A stretch of DNA of 64,000 nt, from positions 124,001 to 188,000 of the forward strand of contig CACEAP010000002.1 in assembly GCA_902557645.1 (NCBI GenBank). The letters are read 5' to 3'. The translations under genes were made by a program, and so were the position numbers. The notes under the pieces were generated by a model that searched no databases, was not told where the DNA came from, and worked only from the letters and a program-made list of their open reading frames with translations. This document shows, piece by piece, positions 50,821 through 59,964 of this stretch. Every line of letters begins with the position of its first letter. Position 1 is the first letter of the stretch. Source of the DNA: an uncultured SAR86 cluster bacterium. Its GTDB lineage: Bacteria > Pseudomonadota > Gammaproteobacteria > Magnimaribacterales > D2472.

Positions 50821-51408
50821 ATGAAAATAAAAAATATATCTGTCTTTTGTGGAGCTCATGAAGGTAAAAATCCTATATATGCACAAGAAGCTAAGAACAT
50901 AGCATCATTGATCGCAAAAGAAGGGATCAATGTTGTTTTTGGAGGAGGCAATGTTGGTTTAATGAAAGTAGTTTCTGATACTGCTCTTGATAATGGTGTT
51001 GATGCTTTGGGTATCTCTCTAAAGTCCTTATATGAGCTAGAACTCTCAAACCCAAGATTGAAAGAGGTGGTAGTTGCAGATACCTTGCTAGAAAGGAAAG
51101 ATTTTTTTATGAAAAGATCCGATGCCTTTATTGTACTGCCTGGAGGAGTCGGTTCATTGGACGAACTTGCAGAAATTATGGCAAGCAATCAGCTTGGGAT
51201 AATTAATAAACCAATCGGCATATTAAATACAGCTGGTTATTACGATAACCTTATAGCATGGATGCAAAAAGCAGTTGATGAAGGCTTTATCTCTGATGCA
51301 AATTATAATGAGTTAATCATTAGTGATTCATGCGAAGTTCTTATTGAAAAGATTATCAATCAGACAAGGCCAAGTGATGATGATTGGACAAATCGACTTG
51401 GGCTATAG
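50821..51408 (+). CDS. LOG-family nucleotide 5'-monophosphate phosphoribohydrolase
   Basis: This 195-residue Rossmann-fold protein has the family signature PGGVGSLDELAEIM (consensus PGGxGTxxE) and GGGNVGLMKVVSDTAL. LOG proteins cleave the base from nucleoside monophosphates, including cytokinin nucleotides; the bacterial substrate is often unclear. Older annotation calls them lysine decarboxylases. It follows dtd by 4 bases and ends 4 bases from convergent tatC. Confidence 0.9.
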   Translation: MKIKNISVFCGAHEGKNPIYAQEAKNIASLIAKEGINVVFGGGNVGLMKVVSDTALDNGVDALGISLKSLYELELSNPRLKEVVVADTLLERKDFFMKRSDAFIVLPGGVGSLDELAEIMASNQLGIINKPIGILNTAGYYDNLIAWMQKAVDEGFISDANYNELIISDSCEVLIEKIINQTRPSDDDWTNRLGL

Positions 51409-51412
51409 AAAA

Positions 51413-52132
51413 CTATTTATTTTTAGATAATAAAAGCCCAATCTCAAAAAGTAACCACATGGGTATGGCTAAAAAAAGCTGAGAGAAAATATCTGGCGGC
51501 GTCAAAAACATAGCTAATATAAAAAACATCACAATTATATATGGACGAGATCCAGCAAGAGTCTCTTTTTTTACAATATTTGAATTTATCAGCAGGAAGG
51601 TTGCTACCGGTATCTCAAATGAAATTCCAAAAGCAAATATTAGCTTAATAAAGAATCCAAAGTATTGATTAATATCTGTCATAACCTGGATAGACTCAGG
51701 AGCTGCAGCAATAAAGAAGCTAAATATAATAGGAGCAACTATAAAATAGGCAAAAGATATTCCTAAAACAAATAAAATAACCGTAGATAGCATTAAAGGC
51801 GCAATAAACTGCTTTTCATTTTCAAATAAACCGGGCGCCATAAATATCCATATTTGATAAAACATATATGGAATAGTTAAAAGTATAGCCACAAAGATGG
51901 TTAATTTAATTGGGACCATAAATGGAGTACTTACCTCAGTTGCTATCATTGTGCTGCCAGCAGGCAACGCATTTATGAGTGGACTTGATACAAATGAATA
52001 TATTTCAGCTGCAAATGGAAGTCCTATAATTGTTAAAATTGCAAGTAATCCTAGGACCCTTAAGAGTCTGGTTCGTAATTCAACAAAATGACTTGTTATA
52101 GAGTCTTCATTCATTATCTTTTTTGTTTTCAA
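51413..52132 (-). CDS. tatC: Sec-independent translocase subunit TatC
   Basis: TatC binds twin-arginine signal peptides and forms the receptor complex with TatB. The 239-residue, six-helix protein has SHFVELRTRLLRVL at the N-terminus and FAFGISFEIPVATFLL in the conserved later loop. It overlaps tatB by 26 bases. Confidence 0.96.
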   Translation of the reverse strand: MKTKKIMNEDSITSHFVELRTRLLRVLGLLAILTIIGLPFAAEIYSFVSSPLINALPAGSTMIATEVSTPFMVPIKLTIFVAILLTIPYMFYQIWIFMAPGLFENEKQFIAPLMLSTVILFVLGISFAYFIVAPIIFSFFIAAAPESIQVMTDINQYFGFFIKLIFAFGISFEIPVATFLLINSNIVKKETLAGSRPYIIVMFFILAMFLTPPDIFSQLFLAIPMWLLFEIGLLLSKNK

Positions 52133-52364
52133 AGAGCTCAGATTGCTCTAATTCTTCCATGCGAAGCTCATTATATATATCTTGTTTGATATCTTTAGTA
52201 TCCAGCTCTTTTTCAATCGCGGTTTGAAAGCTTGTTAAGTTTTGTTGTAATTTTTTATATTGCTTAATAACAAATTTAATAACAACAGGAAGTTGCTTTG
52301 GACCAATTATAACTAGACCAAGTGAAAGGATAAGTAGAATTTCAAAGAAGCCTATCTGAAACAA
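52107..52364 (-). CDS. tatB: Sec-independent translocase subunit TatB
   Basis: TatB works with TatC in substrate recognition. The 85-residue protein starts MFQIGFFEILLILSLGLVII, then GPKQLP and an amphipathic helix with a charged tail. The start is TTG 52364, three bases after the tatA stop, chosen because MFxIGF is the invariant TatB N-terminus. The C-terminal tail is shorter than in E. coli (171 residues). Confidence 0.93.
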   Translation of the reverse strand: MFQIGFFEILLILSLGLVIIGPKQLPVVIKFVIKQYKKLQQNLTSFQTAIEKELDTKDIKQDIYNELRMEELEQSELFENKKDNE

Positions 52365-52367
52365 TTT

Positions 52368-52538
52368 TTATGAGTCTTTATTATCAGATTCTTGTTCGGC
52401 CTCTTCTTCATTAAGCCCTTTTTTAAAACCTTTTACAGCCCCTCCTAAGTCAGAGCCAATATTTTTCAATTTTCGAGTTCCAAATATTAATGCCACTATT
52501 ACTAGAACAATTAATAATTCTTGCCATCCAAATCCCAT
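52368..52538 (-). CDS. tatA: Sec-independent translocase subunit TatA
   Basis: TatA oligomers form the protein-conducting element of the twin-arginine pathway. The 56-residue protein begins [20 protein letters not shown], followed by [21 protein letters not shown], the hinge and amphipathic helix with the FG and K-IG-DLG pattern of TatA, and an acidic tail. The start is ATG 52538. It lies 46 bases after ubiB and begins tatABC. Confidence 0.95.
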   Translation of the reverse strand: MGFGWQELLIVLVIVALIFGTRKLKNIGSDLGGAVKGFKKGLNEEEAEQESDNKDS

Positions 52539-52584
52539 AAATATCCTCCAATGAGAAACTAGTTTAACCTTTACTAAGCCAAAC

Positions 52585-54141
52585 TTAAAATATTTGCATT
52601 GCTAAAATAACTACAACCCCGATTGCAATTATCCTAACAATAAACTTTTCCTTAGAAAGTTGTTCTTTTAGTGCATTTATCTTCATGCTGCTTGAGTTTT
52701 TATTTTTTGAGTAGCCCCTTAGTTCATCTAAGACCTCGTAGACTAGATTTGGCATTTCAGATGTTTTTAAAAGAATCTCATCTTTATTCTCTAATATAAA
52801 ATCTTTTAGTTTAAGGGGATTAAATTGCTCCATTAGCCATTTATCTAAATAAGGTTCTGCAATTCCCCAGAAATCTAATTCTGGATAAATTTGTCTTCCC
52901 ATGCCTTCTATATGTATTAAAGTTTTTTGCAGCAGTACAAGAGATGGCTGTAGAGATAATCCAAATCTTCTTGTGCTCTGAAAAAGATATAGCAGAAGTT
53001 TGCCAAACTCTATTTCTGATAATGGTTTTTCAAATATTGGCTCACAACAAGCTCTCAAAGTATTTTCTAATTCAAGAATATTTGTTTCAGGTTCCACCCA
53101 TTGTGAGTTAATAAATAGTTGGGCTAAAGCTTTATAATTTTGTTTTAAAACAGCTTGCAACATTCTAGCCAGAGCATATCTTTCTTCATTAGATAATGAG
53201 CCGGTAATTGCACAATCTATTGCTATATAGCCAGGAGATTCAGGATGCTCTTTTGATACAAATATATTTCCTGGATGCATATCAGCATGAAAAAAATTAT
53301 CTCGAAAAACCTGGTCTAGAAAAATAGTTACACCATTTTCTGCTAATAATTTTTTATCTATCTTGTTAGCTTCTATTTCACTAATATCAGTGCATGGAAT
53401 ACCATCTATCTTTTCAAGAGTAAAAACATTTGATGTGGTTAAGTCCCAGTAAACTTCTGGGATATATAGTCTTTTAGAATTAGAAAAATTTTTTCGAGTA
53501 AGATTTGTATTTGCAGCCTCCAGCTTAAGATCTAATTCTTTAAAAATAGTTTCCTCGTAATTTTGAATAACCTCTTTTGGCTTCAATCTATAACTATCTT
53601 TATATATAACTTCAAACACAGAAGCAGCACCCTTAAGAAGCCTTACATTTCTTTTAACACTTTTCTTAATACCAGGCCTTAAAATTTTTATTACAACTTC
53701 CTTATTTGAATTTTTAATTTTTGCTGTATGAACTTGTGCCAATGATGCTGCTGCAATTGGCTCATCTGCAAAATCATCAAATAAATCATTTAAACTGCCA
53801 CCTAATTCCTTTTCAATTAATTTTTTAGCTATCTGTGAGTCAAAGTTTTTACATTGATCTGTAAGTATTTGAAGGTCCTTTGCAACTGCAACATCAAGGA
53901 TATCTGTTCTAGTTGATAAGAGTTGACCAAATTTAATGAATACAGGACCTTGAGATTCTATTAAGGCTACTAGTCTTTGCCCCTCTCTTAAATTATGAAA
54001 TTTAAAATAAAATGGGTTTAGATACTTAAGCGCATTAAGAAGAGGATTCGAACTATTTTCGAGAGGTATACTCAAAAGCCCGTACCTTGCCGAGCTAAAT
54101 AGCAAACCAAAACTCCCAAATATTAATGTTATAAAGTTCAT
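52585..54141 (-). CDS. ubiB: Ubiquinone biosynthesis kinase-like protein UbiB
   Basis: UbiB is an atypical ATPase of the ADCK family needed for ubiquinone synthesis. The 518-residue protein has [16 protein letters not shown] (KxGQ motif), [13 protein letters not shown] (the Ala-rich replacement of the kinase loop) and [11 protein letters not shown], with membrane helices at the C-terminus. It directly follows ubiJ without a gap. Confidence 0.96.
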   Translation of the reverse strand: MNFITLIFGSFGLLFSSARYGLLSIPLENSSNPLLNALKYLNPFYFKFHNLREGQRLVALIESQGPVFIKFGQLLSTRTDILDVAVAKDLQILTDQCKNFDSQIAKKLIEKELGGSLNDLFDDFADEPIAAASLAQVHTAKIKNSNKEVVIKILRPGIKKSVKRNVRLLKGAASVFEVIYKDSYRLKPKEVIQNYEETIFKELDLKLEAANTNLTRKNFSNSKRLYIPEVYWDLTTSNVFTLEKIDGIPCTDISEIEANKIDKKLLAENGVTIFLDQVFRDNFFHADMHPGNIFVSKEHPESPGYIAIDCAITGSLSNEERYALARMLQAVLKQNYKALAQLFINSQWVEPETNILELENTLRACCEPIFEKPLSEIEFGKLLLYLFQSTRRFGLSLQPSLVLLQKTLIHIEGMGRQIYPELDFWGIAEPYLDKWLMEQFNPLKLKDFILENKDEILLKTSEMPNLVYEVLDELRGYSKNKNSSSMKINALKEQLSKEKFIVRIIAIGVVVILAMQIF

Positions 54142-54672
54142 TTATTTCTCATTTGCAAAAGCTTCCAACCTGTCAAGTCGAATACTTAAAGATCTTAATT
54201 GCTTCGAAAGATTATCTTCATTAATTGTATCATCGGATGACTTATTCATTTTGCCATCAACTAAATAGGATAAAGCTCCCGGCAAATGCCCAAAGTTTCT
54301 TTCAATCAGAATTGGCAAATCAATATGAGCGCCTTTAAGCATATTTATAAAAACAAAAGCTCTCTCTTCATCCCCTTTTATATGCTTTCTATCAACGGAT
54401 CCAGTTTTGATATATTTCAAAATCTCTAAAGTGCCAATATCAATAGAAAATTCAGTATTGCTATGTTCTGCAAAATCAATATTAACGCCATCATCGTTTA
54501 TTTGAATAAATAAGGCATCTAGAAAATCAACTTTTATACTAAATGATATTGGAGATAAAGTATTAATCTTATTTTGGAGATCTGGTGAAGAGCTCACAAG
54601 ATCCTTTACAAATTTTTTAAGAGAAGATCTAGTTGTATTACTTATACCCAACATGTATAGCCACAATTCCAT
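54142..54672 (-). CDS. ubiJ: Ubiquinone biosynthesis accessory factor UbiJ
   Basis: UbiJ is a lipid-binding SCP2-domain scaffold of the ubiquinone complex. The 176-residue protein has the SCP2-like core (FSIDIGTLEILKYI, VFINMLKGAHIDLPILIERNF) and a C-terminal helix LSKQLRSLSIRLDRLEAFANEK that pairs with UbiK. It overlaps ubiE by 35 bases. ATG 54654, six codons in, is an alternative start. Identity relies partly on the ubiE-ubiJ-ubiB order. Confidence 0.88.
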   Translation of the reverse strand: MELWLYMLGISNTTRSSLKKFVKDLVSSSPDLQNKINTLSPISFSIKVDFLDALFIQINDDGVNIDFAEHSNTEFSIDIGTLEILKYIKTGSVDRKHIKGDEERAFVFINMLKGAHIDLPILIERNFGHLPGALSYLVDGKMNKSSDDTINEDNLSKQLRSLSIRLDRLEAFANEK

Positions 54673-55375
54673 TTAAAAGGTTATAAAACTTACAATCTTG
54701 AAAACCATTTTCTATAATCAATTTTTTTAGATTCTCTTGATCTGGATGCATTCTTATAGATTCAGCTAGATATTGGTAGCTATCACTATCGTTTGCTAAC
54801 AATGCTCCTAGCTTTGGAAGGATATTAAATGAATACCAATCATAAACTTTACTAAATAATAGATTATTGGGCTTTGAAAACTCTAGGATAAGCAACCTGC
54901 CATTTTTTTTAAGACACCTTCGCATCTCTTTAAGTCCAGCCGACTTATCTGTAAAATTTCTGAGACCAAAACCAATGGTAATAACGTCAAATGCAGCATC
55001 ATTAAATGGAATGGCCTCACCACTTAATTGACAAAAATGGGTATTATTTGAGAAACCTTCATCAATAGATCTCTCTCTGCCAAGCGAAAGCATTTCATTA
55101 TTAATATCTGATACGTAAATCTCTGAGGATGGAAATTGTTTAGAAATTAATTTTGCAATATCTCCAGTTCCTGCTGCAATATCAAGCACAACATCGTTAT
55201 CTTTAATCCCAGCTATTTCAACTAATACGCGTTTCCATAGCCTATGAAGACCTATAGACATTGCATCATTCATAACGTCATAACTATTAGCAACAGATGT
55301 AAAAACACCACCAACGTGCTTAGCTTTTTCTTTTACGTTTACCTCTTTAAAGCCAAAGTGAGTTTTCTTATTCAT
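54638..55375 (-). CDS. ubiE: Ubiquinone/menaquinone C-methyltransferase UbiE
   Basis: UbiE methylates the C2 position of the benzoquinol ring using SAM. The protein has THFGF at the N-terminus, YDVMNDAMSIGLHRLWKR, the SAM loop VLDIAAGTGDIA and ITIGFGLRNFTDKSAGLKEMRR. The start is set at ATG 55375 (245 residues), where ATGAATAA overlaps the rsgA stop by eight bases. An upstream TTG at 55390 would add MSRYQ and seems less likely. Confidence 0.96.
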   Translation of the reverse strand: MNKKTHFGFKEVNVKEKAKHVGGVFTSVANSYDVMNDAMSIGLHRLWKRVLVEIAGIKDNDVVLDIAAGTGDIAKLISKQFPSSEIYVSDINNEMLSLGRERSIDEGFSNNTHFCQLSGEAIPFNDAAFDVITIGFGLRNFTDKSAGLKEMRRCLKKNGRLLILEFSKPNNLLFSKVYDWYSFNILPKLGALLANDSDSYQYLAESIRMHPDQENLKKLIIENGFQDCKFYNLLNGIVAIHVGYK

Positions 55376-56243
55376 CTGATATCTGCTCAAGGAATTTTAT
55401 AAAATTATTGTATCTACTTTTATGTATTTCTCCATCATTAACCTTCAGAATTACATTACAACCCTCATCACTCTTATGACTACAGTTTGAGAACTTACAT
55501 AATTTAGCTGATTGAGAAATTTCAACAAATCCGCTGGTAATTTCTTCACTAGATAAGCTCTCTATTGATATATCCCTTACTCCAGGCGAGTCAATTATCT
55601 CAAGACCATTTGAGAGTGAATAAAGACTTGATATAGAAGTAGTATGACCACCTTGATTATTAGACAAAGATTTTGTCTTTATATCTTTGCCAGTAAGTTT
55701 TGAGGTTAAAGTAGACTTACCAGCGCCAGAATTACCCACGAATATTGTGCATTTATTCTCTAGATATTTTTGGAGACTGTCTATACCATCCCCCCTCTTT
55801 GCAGATACATCAAATACTTTAATATCTAAATCTTTATAAATTTTTAATTTTTGTGCATATTCAGCATCAATATCAATATCAATTTTATTATTAATAATAA
55901 AGGGCTTAATGTTTGATGCTAAAGCAGAAACAATCCATTTATCTATAAATCCAGAAGAAGTTTTAGGATTTTGTACTAGTAATATACCAACGTGACTAAT
56001 ATTTGCAGCAATAGCCTTAGAGTTCCTTAATCCTTTTTTATTAAGCTTAGAAAGTCTTTTAGCTCTTGAGGTTATAATAATTGAATTAAGATCATTATCG
56101 TTTTGGTATTCTAAGAACACATTATCACCAACAACAATATCTTGCTTTCCTAATATTGAACATGGCAATTTTTGACCATTAATATCAACTAAACAGCTAT
56201 TTGAATAGAATTCTATTACTCTACCAGTTTGAACTTTTCCCAT
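55368..56243 (-). CDS. rsgA: Ribosome small subunit-dependent GTPase RsgA
   Basis: RsgA is a circularly permuted GTPase in late 30S assembly. It has an OB-fold N-terminus, NNKID (G4) before the P-loop GNSGAGKSTLTSKL (G1), DSPGVRD (G3), and a zinc knuckle CKFSNCSHKSDEGC near the end. The start is placed at ATG 56243 (291 residues); GTG 56261 is possible. It lacks the basic N-terminal tail of E. coli RsgA. It is divergent from orn, as in many gammaproteobacteria. Confidence 0.95.
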   Translation of the reverse strand: MGKVQTGRVIEFYSNSCLVDINGQKLPCSILGKQDIVVGDNVFLEYQNDNDLNSIIITSRAKRLSKLNKKGLRNSKAIAANISHVGILLVQNPKTSSGFIDKWIVSALASNIKPFIINNKIDIDIDAEYAQKLKIYKDLDIKVFDVSAKRGDGIDSLQKYLENKCTIFVGNSGAGKSTLTSKLTGKDIKTKSLSNNQGGHTTSISSLYSLSNGLEIIDSPGVRDISIESLSSEEITSGFVEISQSAKLCKFSNCSHKSDEGCNVILKVNDGEIHKSRYNNFIKFLEQISDE

Positions 56244-56284
56244 ATAAAGCACAAAATACACTATAGGACAGAATATAAAAAGTT

Positions 56285-56845
56285 ATGAAGACCCAACAAT
56301 CAAAAGAAAACTTAGTTTGGATCGATCTAGAAATGACAGGATTAGATCCAGAAAGAGAAAGAATTATTGAAATTGCAACTTTAATAACTGATTCTCAGCT
56401 CAACTATGTTGCCGAGGGCCCAAATTTTATTATTAAACAACCTCAGGACTTTCTTGACGGAATGGATGAATGGAATCAAAAGCAACATGGTAATTCCGGC
56501 TTAATAGATTCTGTTAAAAAGAGTAACATCACACAACAAGTTGCTGAACTTGAAACTTTAGAATTTATTGCAAAATATGTTCCTGAGAAACATTCGCCTA
56601 TGTGCGGTAATACCGTGTCACATGATAGAAGATTTCTTGCAAAATATATGCCTACCCTTGAGGCTTATTTTAATTATCGTCATATAGATGTATCCACTGT
56701 CAAAGAATTAGCAACTAGGTGGATTAATGAAGCCCAAGTTTATGAGAAAAAAGGCGCTCATAGAGCAATGGGAGACATAAAAGAATCTGTGGAAGAATTA
56801 AGATTCTATAAAAATTTAATTTTTAATGAAGAAGAGCTATTTTAA
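56285..56845 (+). CDS. orn: Oligoribonuclease
   Basis: Orn degrades 2-5 nucleotide RNA fragments and pGpG. The 186-residue DEDDh exonuclease has LVWIDLEMTGLDPERERIIEIA (Exo I), HGNSGL, and CGNTVSHDRRFL with the later YEKKGAHRAMGDIKES (Exo III). Length matches E. coli (181). It ends one base from the convergent DUF1820 gene. Confidence 0.97.
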   Translation: MKTQQSKENLVWIDLEMTGLDPERERIIEIATLITDSQLNYVAEGPNFIIKQPQDFLDGMDEWNQKQHGNSGLIDSVKKSNITQQVAELETLEFIAKYVPEKHSPMCGNTVSHDRRFLAKYMPTLEAYFNYRHIDVSTVKELATRWINEAQVYEKKGAHRAMGDIKESVEELRFYKNLIFNEEELF

Positions 56846-56846
56846 T

Positions 56847-57173
56847 TTATTCATTCTTATTTGCGGGTTGGATATTTAAAGGGAAAGGGCTAACAGAGCT
56901 TTTATTTTCCTTAATTTTAGCTTCCCCAGATTCAATCACTTCATCAATCCTAATAATTGCATTTATTGGTATATAGCTTCTTTCAACTTTATTGAATTCA
57001 TTTTTTAGCTTTTCAGCAGTAGGATCTACAACTAGTTGTTTATCTTTTTTAAATATATAATCTTCTACCTCTATGAAACCATACATATCACTTTGATAAA
57101 TTTGCTTAGCAAAAACCTCATATATTTCGTTGAGTTGCATGAAGATTATTTTATAAGATGTTTTTTTATTCAT
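56847..57173 (-). CDS. DUF1820 family protein
   Basis: This 108-residue soluble protein contains YEVFAKQIYQSDMYGFIEVEDYIF and RSYIPINAIIRIDEV, the conserved core of DUF1820, a proteobacterial family of unknown function often next to miaB. It is divergent from miaB with only 10 bases between the start codons, so each promoter probably lies inside the other gene or transcription comes from further away. Confidence 0.85.
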   Translation of the reverse strand: MNKKTSYKIIFMQLNEIYEVFAKQIYQSDMYGFIEVEDYIFKKDKQLVVDPTAEKLKNEFNKVERSYIPINAIIRIDEVIESGEAKIKENKSSVSPFPLNIQPANKNE

Positions 57174-57183
57174 AATTATTAAT

Positions 57184-58518
57184 ATGGGTACTAAACTTTA
57201 TATTAAAACCTTTGGCTGTCAAATGAATGAGTATGATTCACAAAAAACTGTGGAGATACTTCAAAATAAAAAAGATATGGAGGTTACTGCTAATGCAGAA
57301 GAAGCAGATATCATCCTTCTTAATACTTGCTCAATAAGAGAAAAAGCTGAAGATAAAGTTTACTCAGAGCTAGGAAGGCTTAATAAGTTAAAGATTAAAA
57401 ATCCTAATATCAAGATTGGTGTTGGCGGCTGTGTTGCAACCCAGGAGGGCTCTAACATCACGAAGCGAGCTCCTTATGTTGACTTAATATATGGACCCCA
57501 AACTCTTCACAAGGTTTCAGATTTGCTTGATGAGGATGATAAGTTAAAAGCTATAGATATTACGTTTCCAATTGAGGAGAAGTTTGACTCTTTGCCAGAG
57601 CCAACTGCAACTAGTCCGTCTAGTTTCGTTGCAATCATGGAAGGCTGCTCTAAATATTGTTCTTTTTGTGTTGTTCCCTATACAAGAGGAGATGAAGTTA
57701 GCAGAAAAGCACAACAAATCTTTGATGAAATAGCCCGGCTTGTAGAACAAGGTTCATCTGAGATTGTCTTTGTTGGCCAGAATGTTAATTCTTATAAACA
57801 AGTTCATGAAGGAAGAACCTTAAGGCTTTCAGACCTTATAGATATAGCAAGCAATATAAATGGGGTTGAAAGAATTAGGTACACAACATCACATCCACTG
57901 GATATGACAAATGACTTAATTGAAATATATGGATCTGTACCCCAATTAGCCAATCAACTTCATCTTCCAGTTCAATCAGGTTCAGATAGAATACTTAAAG
58001 CAATGAAACGTAATTACACAGCAGATTCATACAGGGAGATCATTAAAAAAGTTAAAAAGATTAGGCCAACTATTAAAGTAACATCTGACTTTATAGTTGG
58101 CTTCCCTGGCGAAACTCATGATGAGTTTTTAGAGACTATGCAATTAATAGAAGATATTCAGTTTGATTCATCATTTAGTTTTATATATTCACCTAGGCCT
58201 GGAACCCCAGCTTCTGTCCTTAAAGATGATGTTACAAAGGATGAGAAAAAGAATAGGCTAAGCTTACTTCAAGGCAGATTAAATGAAATTCAAAGAGGTT
58301 TTAGCAAAGAGATGATTGGAAGCATTCAAAGATGTTTAGTAACTGGCATTTCAAAAAAACGGCTAGATCAACTTCAAGCCAGAACAGAATGCAACAGGGT
58401 TATAAACTTCCCCTTTCAAAATATTGGATTTATAGGTAAATTAGTAGATATAAAAGTTGAGGAAGCATTGGCGTATTCATTATTAGGAACATTACATAAC
58501 AACAAGGAATTAATTTAG
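57184..58518 (+). CDS. miaB: tRNA-2-methylthio-N6-dimethylallyladenosine synthase MiaB
   Basis: MiaB adds the 2-methylthio group to i6A37 of tRNA. The 444-residue radical SAM protein has the N-terminal cluster-binding region TFGCQMNEYDS, LLNTCSIREKAE and GVGGCVATQ, the SAM cluster motif CSKYCSFC, and a C-terminal TRAM domain. It heads the run miaB-ybeZ-ybeY-corC-lnt. Confidence 0.97.
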   Translation: MGTKLYIKTFGCQMNEYDSQKTVEILQNKKDMEVTANAEEADIILLNTCSIREKAEDKVYSELGRLNKLKIKNPNIKIGVGGCVATQEGSNITKRAPYVDLIYGPQTLHKVSDLLDEDDKLKAIDITFPIEEKFDSLPEPTATSPSSFVAIMEGCSKYCSFCVVPYTRGDEVSRKAQQIFDEIARLVEQGSSEIVFVGQNVNSYKQVHEGRTLRLSDLIDIASNINGVERIRYTTSHPLDMTNDLIEIYGSVPQLANQLHLPVQSGSDRILKAMKRNYTADSYREIIKKVKKIRPTIKVTSDFIVGFPGETHDEFLETMQLIEDIQFDSSFSFIYSPRPGTPASVLKDDVTKDEKKNRLSLLQGRLNEIQRGFSKEMIGSIQRCLVTGISKKRLDQLQARTECNRVINFPFQNIGFIGKLVDIKVEEALAYSLLGTLHNNKELI

Positions 58519-58525
58519 TTAATAA

Positions 58526-59512
58526 ATGCATAGAGCTCACGATTCCTTAAAAAATATCTTCTTAGAACCTTCGGATGCAAAAAGATTAGCAATCTTCGCA
58601 GGAGAATTAAACGGCAATATTAAGTTAATAGAAAAAAGTTTTAATGTAAAAATTTATCACAATGGTAATAAACTAAATATTAAAGGTACTGACAAAAATT
58701 CAGATAAAGCTGCTAATGCCCTTCTAGATTTATATAAACAAACCCAAGAAAATAATGAAATTACCAAAGAATCTATTCATTTATGTATCCAAGAACACAT
58801 GAATCATCCAACTACTAACTCAATTTCTCTTAAAGAAGTAAAGAGCTCTTATCAAATACAAACGCCAAAAAAGAAAATTACTCCGAGAGGTAAAAATCAA
58901 GAAGATTATCTTAATAACATAGAGTTAAATGAGCTTAATTTTGGAGTTGGGCCAGCAGGTACCGGTAAAACATATTTAGCTGTGGCAGCTGCTGTGAATG
59001 CCTTAATGAATGATCGAGTCCAGAAGATTGTTTTAATTCGTCCAGCGGTTGAGGCTGGTGAAAAATTAGGATTTTTGCCAGGAGATTTAGCGCAAAAAGT
59101 AGACCCTTATTTAAAGCCTTTATATGACGCATTATATGAAATGTTAGGAGTAGACAAGGTACAAAAGTTAGTTGAAAGGGATATTATCGAAGTTGCCCCT
59201 CTAGCCTATCTTAGAGGCAGAACCTTAAATAATGCATTTATTATTATGGATGAAAGCCAAAATACTACTATAGATCAGATGAAAATGTTCTTAACAAGGA
59301 TGGGTTATGGCTCATATGCTGTTGTTAATGGAGATTTAACCCAAATAGACTTGCCCAGTAACTTAACCTCAGGTTTAAGTAATGTTCTAGAGGTTTTATC
59401 GAAGACAGAGAATATTGGGGTAACGAAATTTAATTCTCATGATGTTGTAAGACATCCATTGGTAAAAAAAATAATAGATGCTTATGAAACTTTTAAAGGT
59501 ATCAAAACATAG
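58526..59512 (+). CDS. ybeZ: PhoH-like ATPase YbeZ
   Basis: YbeZ is a PhoH-family ATPase linked with the RNase YbeY. The 328-residue protein has a KH-like N-terminal region, Walker A GPAGTGKTYLA and Walker B FIIMDESQNTT, and RPAVEAGEKLGFLPG. Its TAG stop shares the G of the GTG start of ybeY. Confidence 0.94.
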   Translation: MHRAHDSLKNIFLEPSDAKRLAIFAGELNGNIKLIEKSFNVKIYHNGNKLNIKGTDKNSDKAANALLDLYKQTQENNEITKESIHLCIQEHMNHPTTNSISLKEVKSSYQIQTPKKKITPRGKNQEDYLNNIELNELNFGVGPAGTGKTYLAVAAAVNALMNDRVQKIVLIRPAVEAGEKLGFLPGDLAQKVDPYLKPLYDALYEMLGVDKVQKLVERDIIEVAPLAYLRGRTLNNAFIIMDESQNTTIDQMKMFLTRMGYGSYAVVNGDLTQIDLPSNLTSGLSNVLEVLSKTENIGVTKFNSHDVVRHPLVKKIIDAYETFKGIKT

Positions 59513-59964
59513 TGACTATTAATTTAAGTAGCGATGATGATTATTATTTATCAGATAAATTAGTCAATAATCTAAATAAGATGTTTAAACATATTTCAAG
59601 CAAAGAGGGGCTAGAAGATAACAATGTGAATCTAAGATTTATCTCCTCAAAGGAAATGAAAGAATTAAATTCTCATTACAGAGGAATTAATAAAGATACA
59701 AATGTCCTCTCTTTTGAAAATCAAGATTTATCTAAGGATCATACAAAGAATATTGGAGATATAGCTATTTCTTATCGTTATGTTAAAAATGAAGCAATAA
59801 CTCAGGAAAAAAATCTAGATGATCATATTATGCATATGTTTACTCACGGAATTTTACATATCTTGGGTTATGATCATAATAATCACCATAAAGCAAATGA
59901 TATGGAATCAAAAGAGATTGAATTTTTATCAAAGTTCAATATCATTAACCCTTATACACTATGA
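59512..59964 (+). CDS. ybeY: Endoribonuclease YbeY
   Basis: YbeY is a metal-dependent RNase in 16S rRNA maturation and quality control. The 150-residue protein has the three-histidine zinc motif HGILHILGYDH near the C-terminus and NTDVLSF-like KDTNVLSFENQ earlier. The start is GTG 59512, overlapping ybeZ by one base. It overlaps corC by four bases (ATGA). Confidence 0.95.
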   Translation: MTINLSSDDDYYLSDKLVNNLNKMFKHISSKEGLEDNNVNLRFISSKEMKELNSHYRGINKDTNVLSFENQDLSKDHTKNIGDIAISYRYVKNEAITQEKNLDDHIMHMFTHGILHILGYDHNNHHKANDMESKEIEFLSKFNIINPYTL

